From Sulfurovum sp. (GTDB lineage Bacteria > Campylobacterota > Campylobacteria > Campylobacterales > Sulfurovaceae): DNA of 40,211 nt. Of this stretch, positions 8,476 through 16,792 are shown in pieces. Both the position numbers and the translations under genes were made by a program. The notes under the pieces are model-generated. The model was not told the origin of the DNA. It saw only the letters and a list, made by a program, of their open reading frames with translations, and did not search any database. Within the stretch, counting starts at the first letter, position 1; each line of letters starts with the position of its first letter. The stretch covers positions 1-40,211 of the forward strand of contig JAGSGJ010000016.1 in assembly GCA_023955225.1 (NCBI GenBank), given 5' to 3'.

Positions 8476-9126
8476 TTACTGCGAGTGTGAATTCTTTCTC
8501 ATAAGCACCATATTTTTCCCATTATCACCCATAAACTCAATACCATACTCTTTACAAAGTACCCTAAAAGTCTGTGCTGTAAAAAAGACTATATGTGTCG
8601 GGTCCTGATGGTAGTACCATTTTTTAAAGGCTTCTAATTCGTTAGGGTGAAATTGTGTTTGTAGTCCCAAATAACCACCCTCTTCCAATCGTTCAACTAG
8701 ACTCTCAAATACTTCTCTTGGCTGATGTAGATGTTCAAAAACTTCTGTAGAGACTATCAGTTCATACTTTTTCTTCTCATTCAGTGTGTCAGGATGATAT
8801 ATGGGATCATAGTAGTCACAATCAATGCCTTCTTTTTTAAGCAGTGATGCAAGTAAAGAACTTCTTCCACAACCAAAATCGAGTGCTGTTTTTGGTTTCT
8901 CCAGTAAAGGGAGTATAAAATCTAAAAAGCGCTGGAAGTACGCTTTATATCCTACATCTTCTTCATCATTTTCATGGAGGTTATATCGCTCTTTTTGTGT
9001 GCTAAGATCTTGGTAACATTCTGGAGATTTAAAGATGTACTCACAAGCTTCACAATAGTAATACGTGATATTGGTTTTTTCATGGTTAAATGACTCTGTT
9101 GCTTTGTCGCAAATATGGCAGTTCAA
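8476..9126 (-). CDS. Zinc-ribbon class I SAM-dependent methyltransferase
   Basis: A 216-residue protein. The N-terminus carries a zinc-ribbon-like pair CHIC (residues 3-6) and CEAC (25-28). It is followed by a Rossmann methyltransferase with motif I ALDFGCGRSSLLASL, an acidic post-I strand (CDYYDP) and the STEVFEHLHQP motif typical of the methyltransferase_23 family (small-molecule or lipid/quinone-like acceptors). The N-terminal ribbon often marks enzymes acting in secondary or carbohydrate-modification pathways, but no such cluster is nearby. It is convergent with the metG operon and divergent from dctP. Substrate unknown. Confidence 0.75.
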   Translation of the reverse strand: MNCHICDKATESFNHEKTNITYYYCEACEYIFKSPECYQDLSTQKERYNLHENDEEDVGYKAYFQRFLDFILPLLEKPKTALDFGCGRSSLLASLLKKEGIDCDYYDPIYHPDTLNEKKKYELIVSTEVFEHLHQPREVFESLVERLEEGGYLGLQTQFHPNELEAFKKWYYHQDPTHIVFFTAQTFRVLCKEYGIEFMGDNGKNMVLMRKNSHSQ

Positions 9127-9230
9127 TCTACATCCTTTAATGAGTGTTATGTTACTATTTAATTATTAATGCAAACCCAAATTATGTAGTAGAATTGTGA
9201 AAATAACGTTTATGCTTGTGTTTAGGGTGT

Positions 9231-9300
9231 TTGCAGAAAATTTGAGCTTAACCCAAAGGTTAGGCGATGATTTTCTGTGAGTATCATAGACACAATGATA
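9231..9300 (+). promoter_or_regulatory. Structured 5' leader of dctP (candidate cis-regulatory RNA)
   Basis: Two consecutive stem-loops precede the TRAP binding-protein gene. The first has an outer stem 9234-9241/9270-9277 (8 perfect pairs, extendable by 3 weak pairs), a symmetric internal loop with a tandem G-A/A-G pair (9244-9245 with 9266-9267), an inner stem 9246-9253/9258-9265 (8 pairs, one G-U) and a CAAA loop. The second is 9282-9287/9295-9300 with a 7-base loop. I do not recognise a known riboswitch class. A similar GAGC...GGCGATG element occurs upstream of queC. Confidence 0.45.
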
Positions 9301-9352
9301 GGTGCTAGTTTTATTATTTTAATACATAAGATGGGTTTAAGGACAAGAAGAG

Positions 9353-10450
9353 ATGAGAAGAAGAGATTTTATAGCCGGTACAGCCATAGGTGCTACCGCT
9401 TTAGCACTAAGCGGATGCCATAGAGCTGAAGAAAAGACAGAAGGTACTTCTGCTAACATCAACCGGGGTAAAAAAGTCACACTCAAACTTGCTACTTCCT
9501 GGCCTGCACACTTTCCCATTATGGGAACAGGTGTAGACAGTTTTGCCAAACGTTGTTTTGAGCTCAGTGGAGGAACACTTGAGATCAAAGTCTACGCTAA
9601 AAACATCCTTGTTCCTGCCCTCCAGGTTTTTGACTCTACTTCCGCAGCTCAAATAGATGCTTTTCACTCTGGTGTATACTACTGGAAAGGCAAGAACCCT
9701 GCATTTTCCATCTTTGGTGGAATGCCTCTTGGGCTTACAAGTGAAGAGATGATCACATGGATGAAGTTTGGCGGCGGGTATGAACTTTGGCGTGAGATGT
9801 ATGGTAAATTTAACCTCTATCCTCTTATAGGAGGAACAACAGGCCCACAGATGGGTGGCTGGTTCAAAAAAGAGATCAACTCTCTTGCTGACCTTAAGGG
9901 TCTTAAAATGCGTATACCGGGGCTGGGTGGAGAGGTCATGAAGAAACTGGGGGTAAATCCTGTCCTTTTACCTGCGGGTGAAATATACACTTCTCTTGAG
10001 CGCGGTACCATAGATGCCACAGAATGGGTAGGACCTGCACTTGACAGTATGATGGGCTTTTCAAAAGCTGCACCTTACTACTACACAGGGTGGCATGAAC
10101 CCGGTTCTATACTGGAAATTACTTTCAACAAAGCCAGATGGGAAAAGCTAAGCACTGAACATCAAGCCATCATCACTGCTGCAAGTGAAGAGATGACAGC
10201 TAACATGCTTCAGGAGTTTAGATATGAAAATGCCAAATCACTGCAAGAGCTTCCAAAGAATGTCGAGATAAAAACATTCCCTAAAGATATGATGGATGCA
10301 GCCAAAATAGCACTGGGTGAAGTGCTGGAAGCTGAAAGTGCTAAGAGTGAGGATTTTAAACGTGTCTTGAAAAGTTATCAGGATTTTGTGAAGCTCAATA
10401 AGCCCTGGGACGACATCAGTACCAAGAACTTTTTAGAGATAAGAGGGTAG
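9353..10450 (+). CDS. dctP: TRAP transporter periplasmic solute-binding protein (DctP/TakP-like)
   Basis: A 365-residue binding protein. The N-terminus has a twin-arginine motif (RRRDF) followed by a hydrophobic stretch ending in LSGC, so it looks like a Tat-exported lipoprotein. The DctP fold is shown by LATSWP, the LKGLKMRIPG strand with the carboxylate-binding Arg, and the LERGTIDATEWVGP segment resembling the alpha-keto-acid binder TakP. TRAP systems take up carboxylates using the sodium gradient, with DctQ and DctM in the inner membrane. No dctQM lies next to it, so it must pair with permeases elsewhere or act as an orphan sensor. RBS AAGGA at 9339-9343. Its 5' leader is structured. Confidence 0.88.
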   Translation: MRRRDFIAGTAIGATALALSGCHRAEEKTEGTSANINRGKKVTLKLATSWPAHFPIMGTGVDSFAKRCFELSGGTLEIKVYAKNILVPALQVFDSTSAAQIDAFHSGVYYWKGKNPAFSIFGGMPLGLTSEEMITWMKFGGGYELWREMYGKFNLYPLIGGTTGPQMGGWFKKEINSLADLKGLKMRIPGLGGEVMKKLGVNPVLLPAGEIYTSLERGTIDATEWVGPALDSMMGFSKAAPYYYTGWHEPGSILEITFNKARWEKLSTEHQAIITAASEEMTANMLQEFRYENAKSLQELPKNVEIKTFPKDMMDAAKIALGEVLEAESAKSEDFKRVLKSYQDFVKLNKPWDDISTKNFLEIRG

Positions 10451-10465
10451 CACCTTTATATCTTT

Positions 10466-11245
10466 TTAAGCATCCCAAAATGGAAGTAAAAATTCTATTT
10501 GGTCATCATTCAAAATTTCCATACTTTTTTTAAGACATTTTAGTTGTACTTTTGTAGCTTCAACTTTTAGTTTTGCAACCGCTTCAAGTTTAGGATACAT
10601 TTTTTCAAGTGTTTCACCATCTACCATTGCTTCTATGATCTCTGCTTCTAAAACTTGTACTTTCTCTTTAATTTCTTTTATGGCACTTAATGTTTCATGC
10701 CTTACAACCAAAAGTTTTTCTTTTTGTTCATCGGTTAATCCAAGTGCAGCCTTATCCCAATTGTGCAAAAGTAATTTGGTCAAATGCGGTAACTCTTCCT
10801 TGTTTAAAAGAAATGGTGAATTTATTAAACTGTGCATCTTATCATTTTTTTGTATCTCTTTTATCATCACTACAAACTCTTTACTTGGATAAGTCGCTAT
10901 CATATGCTCTGCTATAGCATCCAAATCCTGCTCAGAAACTTTACCTTTAAGTGATGGCATCACACCGAATTTTTGTACCTTGTGAGATTCACAGACAGAC
11001 TTTGATGCATCTGGGTGTTGGACATAATCTACTATAAAGCCCTTAACCTCTTTTTTATTCTGTATAGCCAAGTTTATATGAAACATCACTGCATCCATAG
11101 CGGGTGCTTTCATCGTAGATATCATATCTGGTGTTGGTGTAGTCAACATATGACAGCTTGCACAGTTCGTTTTTGTCAGTTCTGCACCAGACGATGCAAA
11201 CATCATTGTGCCAGTAAGCAATAATAACAGTAAAGTCTTCTTCAT
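10466..11245 (-). CDS. Exported cytochrome c fused to a Spy/CpxP-like helical domain
   Basis: A 259-residue protein with a signal peptide (residues 1-17, MKKTLLLLLL then MMFAS). A class I cytochrome c domain follows: haem motif CASCH at 28-32 and a probable axial Met96 in FGVMPSLKG. The C-terminal half is an all-helical, charged region with two LTxxQ-type motifs, LTDEQ at 170-174 and LNDDQ at 245-249, which is the signature of the Spy/CpxP periplasmic chaperone and metal-sensor family. The protein should be periplasmic. The fusion suggests redox- or metal-coupled envelope stress sensing, which is inference. The gene stands alone, convergent with dctP. Confidence 0.72.
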   Translation of the reverse strand: MKKTLLLLLLTGTMMFASSGAELTKTNCASCHMLTTPTPDMISTMKAPAMDAVMFHINLAIQNKKEVKGFIVDYVQHPDASKSVCESHKVQKFGVMPSLKGKVSEQDLDAIAEHMIATYPSKEFVVMIKEIQKNDKMHSLINSPFLLNKEELPHLTKLLLHNWDKAALGLTDEQKEKLLVVRHETLSAIKEIKEKVQVLEAEIIEAMVDGETLEKMYPKLEAVAKLKVEATKVQLKCLKKSMEILNDDQIEFLLPFWDA

Positions 11246-11308
11246 AATAGTCTTCCTTAGGTAATTTTACAAATAGTATAGTATAGAAGTGTTAATCAAC
11301 TGTGAATT

Positions 11309-12235
11309 CTAATACTTCTTATTTGTATGTTCCAGTAGATCTTTTTCAGTCATTTCAGCCATAAGGCCTGTCAAATTTCTAAGAGAAAAAAGTTGTAATT
11401 TTTCACCTTTTTCCTTTTTCAGTTCAGAGGAGAATTTGTTTTTAGAAAAGATGACAAAAGTATCTACGTCAAGTTCTGCCTGAGCACATTTTTCTTTTAG
11501 CTTTGTGAGTTCACTTTTGTTGGCTTTTGACTTAGAGTACTTTGTCACACCTGCTATCATATCACCAGACTTTCTTTTGATCAAGATGTCTATCTCAACA
11601 TTCTTGTCCCAATATGCACCTATACTGACTATAGGGTCACCTTCAAACGCATCTTTAAAACTCTTTTTGAGCATTTCTAAAACCAATTGGTCGTAGATAA
11701 ACGAAGAGAATCCTGCTTTCATGTGAGACCAGTGTTCTTTCATCTCTTTATAGTCACCCTCTTTAATGCCCTTATAGTAAGGCGAAATAGAAGAAAACCA
11801 AAAACGCATAAAAGGCTGAGTAAACAACAGTTTATCTGAGTTACTGTCTTCTTCTTTGACTGGTTTTTCTACAGATCTGTCAAAAATCAAAAGGTCGCTT
11901 TTGATAAGCCAATCTATAGCCTCTTCCCCTTCTTCTCTCTTTACATTTGCTTTTTTAAATGCAGAATATTCTCGTCTGTCTCCAGAAGCGATAGCAGAAA
12001 GCAGTGCATGGTAAATAGGTTTACTCTTAGTCGTATGAGCAATGTCTCCGTGAATGTATCTGTAGTTTTTCAGCACTTTTTCTTCTATCAATGTATCGAT
12101 AGTTTTAGAAAAGTCAACATTCCACCCCATACCGCCAAATACGGCAAAGTACTCCACAGCCTGTTCAAAGTCAGTGGCATTATTTTGATAGCAAAAAGAG
12201 CGGAATTGTTGTAGTAGTGTCGGGTTTTTAGACAT
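11309..12235 (-). CDS. DUF234 (PF03008-type) protein, paralog 1, no ATPase domain
   Basis: A 308-residue protein resembling the C-terminal part of archaeal-type STAND/AAA ATPases: an N-terminal helical winged-helix-like region, the PFMRFWFSSISPYYKG motif near the middle, and a restriction-endonuclease-like core. In the family the core reads EID...GECK. Here Asp216 (VEIDIL) is kept, but the Glu of ExK is Val230 (AGVTKYS), so nuclease activity is doubtful. There is no P-loop. A second 308-residue copy lies at 20521-21447 in the same orientation. AAGGGCTC provides a weak RBS. Function unknown; such proteins may be regulators or defence/toxin-like nucleases. Confidence 0.72.
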   Translation of the reverse strand: MSKNPTLLQQFRSFCYQNNATDFEQAVEYFAVFGGMGWNVDFSKTIDTLIEEKVLKNYRYIHGDIAHTTKSKPIYHALLSAIASGDRREYSAFKKANVKREEGEEAIDWLIKSDLLIFDRSVEKPVKEEDSNSDKLLFTQPFMRFWFSSISPYYKGIKEGDYKEMKEHWSHMKAGFSSFIYDQLVLEMLKKSFKDAFEGDPIVSIGAYWDKNVEIDILIKRKSGDMIAGVTKYSKSKANKSELTKLKEKCAQAELDVDTFVIFSKNKFSSELKKEKGEKLQLFSLRNLTGLMAEMTEKDLLEHTNKKY

Positions 12236-12464
12236 GAATGAGCCCTTAAATTTAATTAATAGATTATACCTAAGATGCTGTTATAAACCCCACCACGTTC
12301 TATCATCTTTTTTATACAGCGCTTATCTTCTTTGTTGTGATACTCTTTTTGTTCTCTATCAATAAGATACCTCTACAGACAAAATGCAATATATCTAAGC
12401 ATTTATTTTTAATGAGTTCCTGCTTTATAAGTGACATCAAAGCTTCACTAGCTAATATGGGCGT
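12236..12464. other. AT-rich spacer upstream of selO with a possible gene remnant
   Basis: This 229-base spacer has no intact gene. On the minus strand, 12256-12372 is an open stretch of 38 codons with no good start, coding for a Lys/Arg-rich piece containing KEDKRCIKKMIERGG; it may be the tail of a decayed gene. The promoter of selO must lie here, but I cannot pick a convincing -35/-10 pair. Confidence 0.25.
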
Positions 12465-13895
12465 ATGAAATTAAACGAATTAAAATTAACCAACCCCTAC
12501 TTAGAATTACCCGCTGAGTGTTATGATAGAGTGACACCAACTCCTCTTGTAGAACCCTACCTTATTCATGCCAACACTGATGTGGCCAAAGTACTTGATA
12601 TTGATGAAAGTGAACTTCAGACCGAAGCATTTGTGAAGTTTCTTAATGGGGAGCATGAAGTAGAAGGATCAGACACTTTTGCCATGTGTTATGCTGGACA
12701 TCAGTTTGGGCATTTTGTGCCTAGGCTTGGTGATGGTCGAGCCATCAATATTGGCACACTTGACAAGTATCATCTACAGTTAAAAGGTGCAGGGATGACT
12801 GAGTATTCGCGTCATGGTGATGGCCGCGCAGTACTGCGTTCAAGTATCAGAGAATATCTTATGAGTGAAGCGATGCAAGGTCTCAGTATACCAACAACAC
12901 TTTGTTTAGGACTTATAGGGTCTGAACATGAGGTCAGACGTGAAAAGATAGAAAAAGGTGCTATTGTCTGTCGTGTGAGTTCTTCATGGGTTCGCTTTGG
13001 TACTTTTGAATATTTTGCCCATCAAGGATTGTTCAAAGAGCTTGAGGCTTTGGCTGATTATGTTATAGATGAGAATTTTCCGCATCATAGTGGTAAAGAT
13101 AATCGCTATACCCTACTCTTTAATGATGTGATGATCATCACTGCCAGACTTATGGCGCAATGGATGTCTGTTGGTTTTAACCATGGTGTAATGAACACAG
13201 ACAATATGTCTATAGCCGGGTTAACTATAGACTATGGACCTTATGCATTTTTAGATGATTTTCGCCATGAAAATATATGTAACCATACAGATGTAGACGG
13301 ACGCTACAGTTTTGCAAACCAACCCGAAATAGCCAAATGGAATCTTAGATCACTTATGATGGCCCTTAGCCCTTTAACTACTACGGAGAAGATGGAAAAA
13401 AACCTGTCTATGTATGATAAAATTTATATTAGGTATTTTCACTACTATATGTGTAAAAAACTTGGGTTGGAAGGCACAGAAGAAGGCGACCCTGAACTTA
13501 TAGAAGATATGTTTGATATCTTAGAGAAGTTACATGTAGATTATACGCTCTTTCTTAGAACACTGAGTCACTATGAGGGAGACAGGGAGTCACTGTTGTC
13601 TACAGGGCTTTACCATGAACCTATGAATGAGTGGCTGGACAGGTATGATGAACGTATCAAAACCATTGATAAGACAGTAAGAAAAGAGCAAATGTTAGAT
13701 GCAAATCCAAAGTATGTGCTCAAAAACTATATGCTTCAAGAGGCTATAGATGCAGCTGAAAAAGATGACTTTTCTGTTGTGAATGATCTGTTTAAAATTG
13801 CTCAAAATCCATTTGATGAACATCCTGAGTTTGAAAGATGGGCAGGCGCTACACCACAAGCTTTTAAAAATAAAAAGCTCAGCTGTTCTTCTTAA
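12465..13895 (+). CDS. selO: Protein adenylyltransferase SelO (YdiU family)
   Basis: A 476-residue pseudokinase-fold enzyme that transfers AMP from ATP to Ser/Thr/Tyr hydroxyls of proteins involved in redox balance. Family signatures are seen in order: AGHQFGHFVPRLGDGRA, LQLKGAGMTEYSRHGDGRAV (split across about residues 85-130), SIREYLMSEAM, HGVMNTDNMSIAG and DYGPYAFLDDF. The C-terminus ends in SCSS with Cys474, the position that is selenocysteine in eukaryotic SelO and forms the regulatory disulfide in bacteria. Length matches E. coli YdiU (478). A 47-residue gene follows 12 bases after its stop. Confidence 0.95.
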   Translation: MKLNELKLTNPYLELPAECYDRVTPTPLVEPYLIHANTDVAKVLDIDESELQTEAFVKFLNGEHEVEGSDTFAMCYAGHQFGHFVPRLGDGRAINIGTLDKYHLQLKGAGMTEYSRHGDGRAVLRSSIREYLMSEAMQGLSIPTTLCLGLIGSEHEVRREKIEKGAIVCRVSSSWVRFGTFEYFAHQGLFKELEALADYVIDENFPHHSGKDNRYTLLFNDVMIITARLMAQWMSVGFNHGVMNTDNMSIAGLTIDYGPYAFLDDFRHENICNHTDVDGRYSFANQPEIAKWNLRSLMMALSPLTTTEKMEKNLSMYDKIYIRYFHYYMCKKLGLEGTEEGDPELIEDMFDILEKLHVDYTLFLRTLSHYEGDRESLLSTGLYHEPMNEWLDRYDERIKTIDKTVRKEQMLDANPKYVLKNYMLQEAIDAAEKDDFSVVNDLFKIAQNPFDEHPEFERWAGATPQAFKNKKLSCSS

Positions 13896-13907
13896 TAAGG
13901 AAACCCC

Positions 13908-14051
13908 ATGGAACAAGAAGAACTATTAAACCTTTATCTCGAAAAATTACGTGCGTTATGCAACGAAAAACTTGAAGACAGCAACATCAGTGTTATGGAA
14001 GCATTGAAAGAGTCTATCGTCTATCTTGAAGGTGAAATGCAAGGGTATTGA
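13908..14051 (+). CDS. Small acidic helical protein downstream of selO
   Basis: A 47-residue ORF starting MEQEELLNLYLEKLRALC and ending in EGEMQGY. AAGGA at 13897-13901, 6 bases before the ATG, is one of the better ribosome sites in the window, which argues that it is translated. It is predicted to be helical and acidic with one Cys. It follows selO by 12 bases and its stop abuts the end of the convergent membrane-protein gene (14052). Function unknown; the spacing suggests co-expression with SelO. Confidence 0.55.
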   Translation: MEQEELLNLYLEKLRALCNEKLEDSNISVMEALKESIVYLEGEMQGY

Positions 14052-14354
14052 TCAGCCAAACATACTTCTTGTTGTCAATAACGTTGCAAGACCCACCATC
14101 ATAAAAATACTAAAAAACTTCATATAGAATCTGTTGTTGATCATGGTAGAAATGATGGTGCCTGCCAGTACAGCAACAGCTAAAAAACCATAAAGAACAA
14201 ACATGAGTATAACTACGTTTTGTGGAAGCTCCATCGGCTTTTCATCTGGAAGTACAAAAGTCTGAAGTCCAATAGTGATGATCCAGATATAAAGCACTAC
14301 AGAAAAAAATGCTATCCAAAATAAAAACTGTATTTTAGCGCTTCGTATCAGCAT
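14052..14354 (-). CDS. Small three-helix membrane protein, unknown
   Basis: A 100-residue protein with three hydrophobic segments, about residues 8-32, 45-70 and 78-95, separated by short loops (PDEKPMELPQN between the first two). No known motif. It lies 130 bases downstream of the RND gene on the same strand, with no clear RBS and no clear terminator between them, so it could be a distal member of that operon or independent. The spacer 14355-14484 shows only AT-rich sequence. Confidence 0.6.
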   Translation of the reverse strand: MLIRSAKIQFLFWIAFFSVVLYIWIITIGLQTFVLPDEKPMELPQNVVILMFVLYGFLAVAVLAGTIISTMINNRFYMKFFSIFMMVGLATLLTTRSMFG

Positions 14355-14484
14355 ATTTTTCCCTTGTTTAGTATTGTATCTTATTCTTCAACTTAATCAT
14401 ATTTTAGGAGGAGAACTAATGATATAGCAATTTGATTCACTTGCTACACAGTCAGAAGAAGCTCTAACTTTTCGGAGTATCATT

Positions 14485-16785
14485 TTATTTTTGTGTGATA
14501 CGTCTCGAATTGGCAAGAGTCAACAATGCAGGAGTGAGAAACACATCAGAGATCAATGCCATGATTAAAGTAGAAAAAGTCATGAATGCAAAATGAACAT
14601 TCGGTATAAAATCACTAAAAAGAAAAGTAAAAAATGCACCCGATAAAATAAATGTTGTATAAAGCATTGCACTTCCTGAATGCTCAAGAATGGCATCAAA
14701 AGATTCTTCCATACTTAATCCTTGTTTTTGAGACTCAAAATAGTGTGTAAAAAAGTAAATTGTATTGTCAACTGCAAGTCCAAGTACAATGGCTGATGCA
14801 AGTGCAATACCTAAATCAATGGGCACGCTTAGCCATCCCATCATACCCAACATAAATAAAACTGGAAATACATTAGGTACTAAAAAAATGATGAGCAGTT
14901 TTAAATTTCTAATAATCAGGATCATAATAAATGCGATCATTAACATACTCCCCCCAAGTGAATATACCAATGTATTGGTGAGTAATGTTTCCATTTGAGT
15001 AAACATAGCAGTTTGTCCCCCGACATGCGCTTCATAAGGAGTGTTTTCCCACCATCGTTCTACCCATGCTATCATTTCAAGTGTCTGAGACGAATCGACA
15101 ATATCTGACTGTGCAGTCATACGCAGTTGACGCTGTTTTAAATCCATTTTATCATTTATCTCCATCCCTTGTGGGAGAGATAAAGAATATAACAGAAGGT
15201 ACTGTGCATTGATTTCTTTTGTCCCACCGATGAGTTCATCTTCACTATGCGATGGATTTATCACATCATGGAATCTTTTCATTATGTCAAGAAGAGAACT
15301 TGTATGGCGTATCTCTGGATATTGATTTTTTAACTCATGGGAAAAACGTTCTACTTCCATGAGAAACTTCGGATCCTTAATACCATCATCGTAATGGGAG
15401 TCTATGATAATCTCATAACTTTGAGGTCCGGTGATATTTTTCATCGTAAAATCTGCAGCTTGACGAACATCTACTGAAGAACTAAAATATTTTAAGCTGT
15501 TGCTATCCATCTTTACCCATAAAAACCCGATAGATGAAAGTAGTATAGTAACAGTACAAAGAGCAATGATATATCTATAATTATGGATAATAAATGAGGA
15601 ATAATCAAATATATTTTTTCTGTCAAGCTGGCAAAAAATGATATTCCTAGGGAGATAATTTGTAGGTAAAATCAATAATATAATAGGAACAAGGAACATC
15701 GTAAGTGCCAATGCACTTACGGATCCTATGGCTATTGCCAAACCTAAAGAAGATATAGGGACGATTTCACTATTGGTGAGGATTACAAACCCAATTGCAG
15801 TTGTTAGGGTAGTCAATGTCATAGGGATAATATTATGGCGTATTGCCATTGCAATCGCCTCATGATTGGACAAGCTCTTATATCGGTAGTGAATCCATGC
15901 AATATAAAAATGCACAGCATCTGCAATACCGATAGCTGCGATAAAAATAGGAATGTTTACCGTAAAGTTATTAAGCTTTAATCCTAGAAAGTGATGTATC
16001 GAAAGTGTAATGAGTGAAGCACCTATTACGATCATCAGTGGAATGACTACACCTAAAATATTTCTAAAAAATAACCATAAGATCAGGATCATAATTCCAA
16101 ATGCCATAGGTAGATAAACAGCAGCATCATTACTGGCAATCTTGACGAGTGCTGCATTAATAGCGGGTCCACCACTTATATAAAAGTCATATCCACTTTG
16201 AAGATGTTCTTTATCCAATATTTTTTTAGTTGCATTGATAAGAGCAATATTCATTGCTTCTTTTTCATTGGATATCGTAGAACGTTTTGCAGCAATCATT
16301 GCTGTTTTACCGTCTTTACTGACCATTAATCCACTAACCAGTGGATCATTCGTAGCAATTTTTTCTTTTTGCTGAAGCTCTTGAATCGTTAAATCAGAAA
16401 GTGAAGAAATAAAATCTTCTACAATAATATCGTCTTGGTTGTCAGGATCTGCAAAAATATATTGATAATTTATAATCGAATCTACTCTTGATATATTGGG
16501 TAAACTTGACAGCTCAGAACTAACTCTGGCAATGGATGATAATGCTTTGAGTGTAAAGATTCCTGCATCATCATGAAATGCGACGATAACCATATCGTCA
16601 CTCCCGTAGGTAGCACGAAACCTATCATATTCTTTTAATATAGTCGAGTCTTTACCAAACCAGATACGGTAGCTTCCTTCAAAGGCAAAGTTTTTACTTT
16701 GAGTAAAAAGTCCAATCATTATGATGCATGTAACTGCGATAATAATCCATTTGAAACGATTTAGAAATTCAACATAGTGATCCAT
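14485..16785 (-). CDS. RND superfamily transporter, MMPL/HpnN-like
   Basis: A 766-residue inner-membrane pump with the two-fold RND layout: TM1 near residue 12, a periplasmic domain (30-220), TM2-6 (222-375), TM7 near 400, a second periplasmic domain, then TM8-12. The intramembrane acidic residues expected for proton coupling are D289 (IADAVHFY) and D673 (LAVDNTIYFF). Size and paired motifs fit the MMPL/HpnN branch, which moves lipids and other hydrophobic molecules, not the 1030-residue drug-efflux AcrB branch; no membrane-fusion protein is nearby. AGGA overlapping the upstream gene's stop codon, 6 bases before the ATG, serves as RBS. It is the last gene of a four-gene operon. Confidence 0.87.
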   Translation of the reverse strand: MDHYVEFLNRFKWIIIAVTCIIMIGLFTQSKNFAFEGSYRIWFGKDSTILKEYDRFRATYGSDDMVIVAFHDDAGIFTLKALSSIARVSSELSSLPNISRVDSIINYQYIFADPDNQDDIIVEDFISSLSDLTIQELQQKEKIATNDPLVSGLMVSKDGKTAMIAAKRSTISNEKEAMNIALINATKKILDKEHLQSGYDFYISGGPAINAALVKIASNDAAVYLPMAFGIMILILWLFFRNILGVVIPLMIVIGASLITLSIHHFLGLKLNNFTVNIPIFIAAIGIADAVHFYIAWIHYRYKSLSNHEAIAMAIRHNIIPMTLTTLTTAIGFVILTNSEIVPISSLGLAIAIGSVSALALTMFLVPIILLILPTNYLPRNIIFCQLDRKNIFDYSSFIIHNYRYIIALCTVTILLSSIGFLWVKMDSNSLKYFSSSVDVRQAADFTMKNITGPQSYEIIIDSHYDDGIKDPKFLMEVERFSHELKNQYPEIRHTSSLLDIMKRFHDVINPSHSEDELIGGTKEINAQYLLLYSLSLPQGMEINDKMDLKQRQLRMTAQSDIVDSSQTLEMIAWVERWWENTPYEAHVGGQTAMFTQMETLLTNTLVYSLGGSMLMIAFIMILIIRNLKLLIIFLVPNVFPVLFMLGMMGWLSVPIDLGIALASAIVLGLAVDNTIYFFTHYFESQKQGLSMEESFDAILEHSGSAMLYTTFILSGAFFTFLFSDFIPNVHFAFMTFSTLIMALISDVFLTPALLTLANSRRITQK

Positions 16786-16792
16786 TTATGTC

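Noticed and set aside
9234..9277. Kink-turn
   Set aside because: Tandem G-A pairs are present, but the internal loop is symmetric and lacks the three-base bulge a kink-turn needs.
9231..9280. Intrinsic terminator upstream of dctP
   Set aside because: No T-run follows the stem, and the internal loop and position before a gene fit a leader better.
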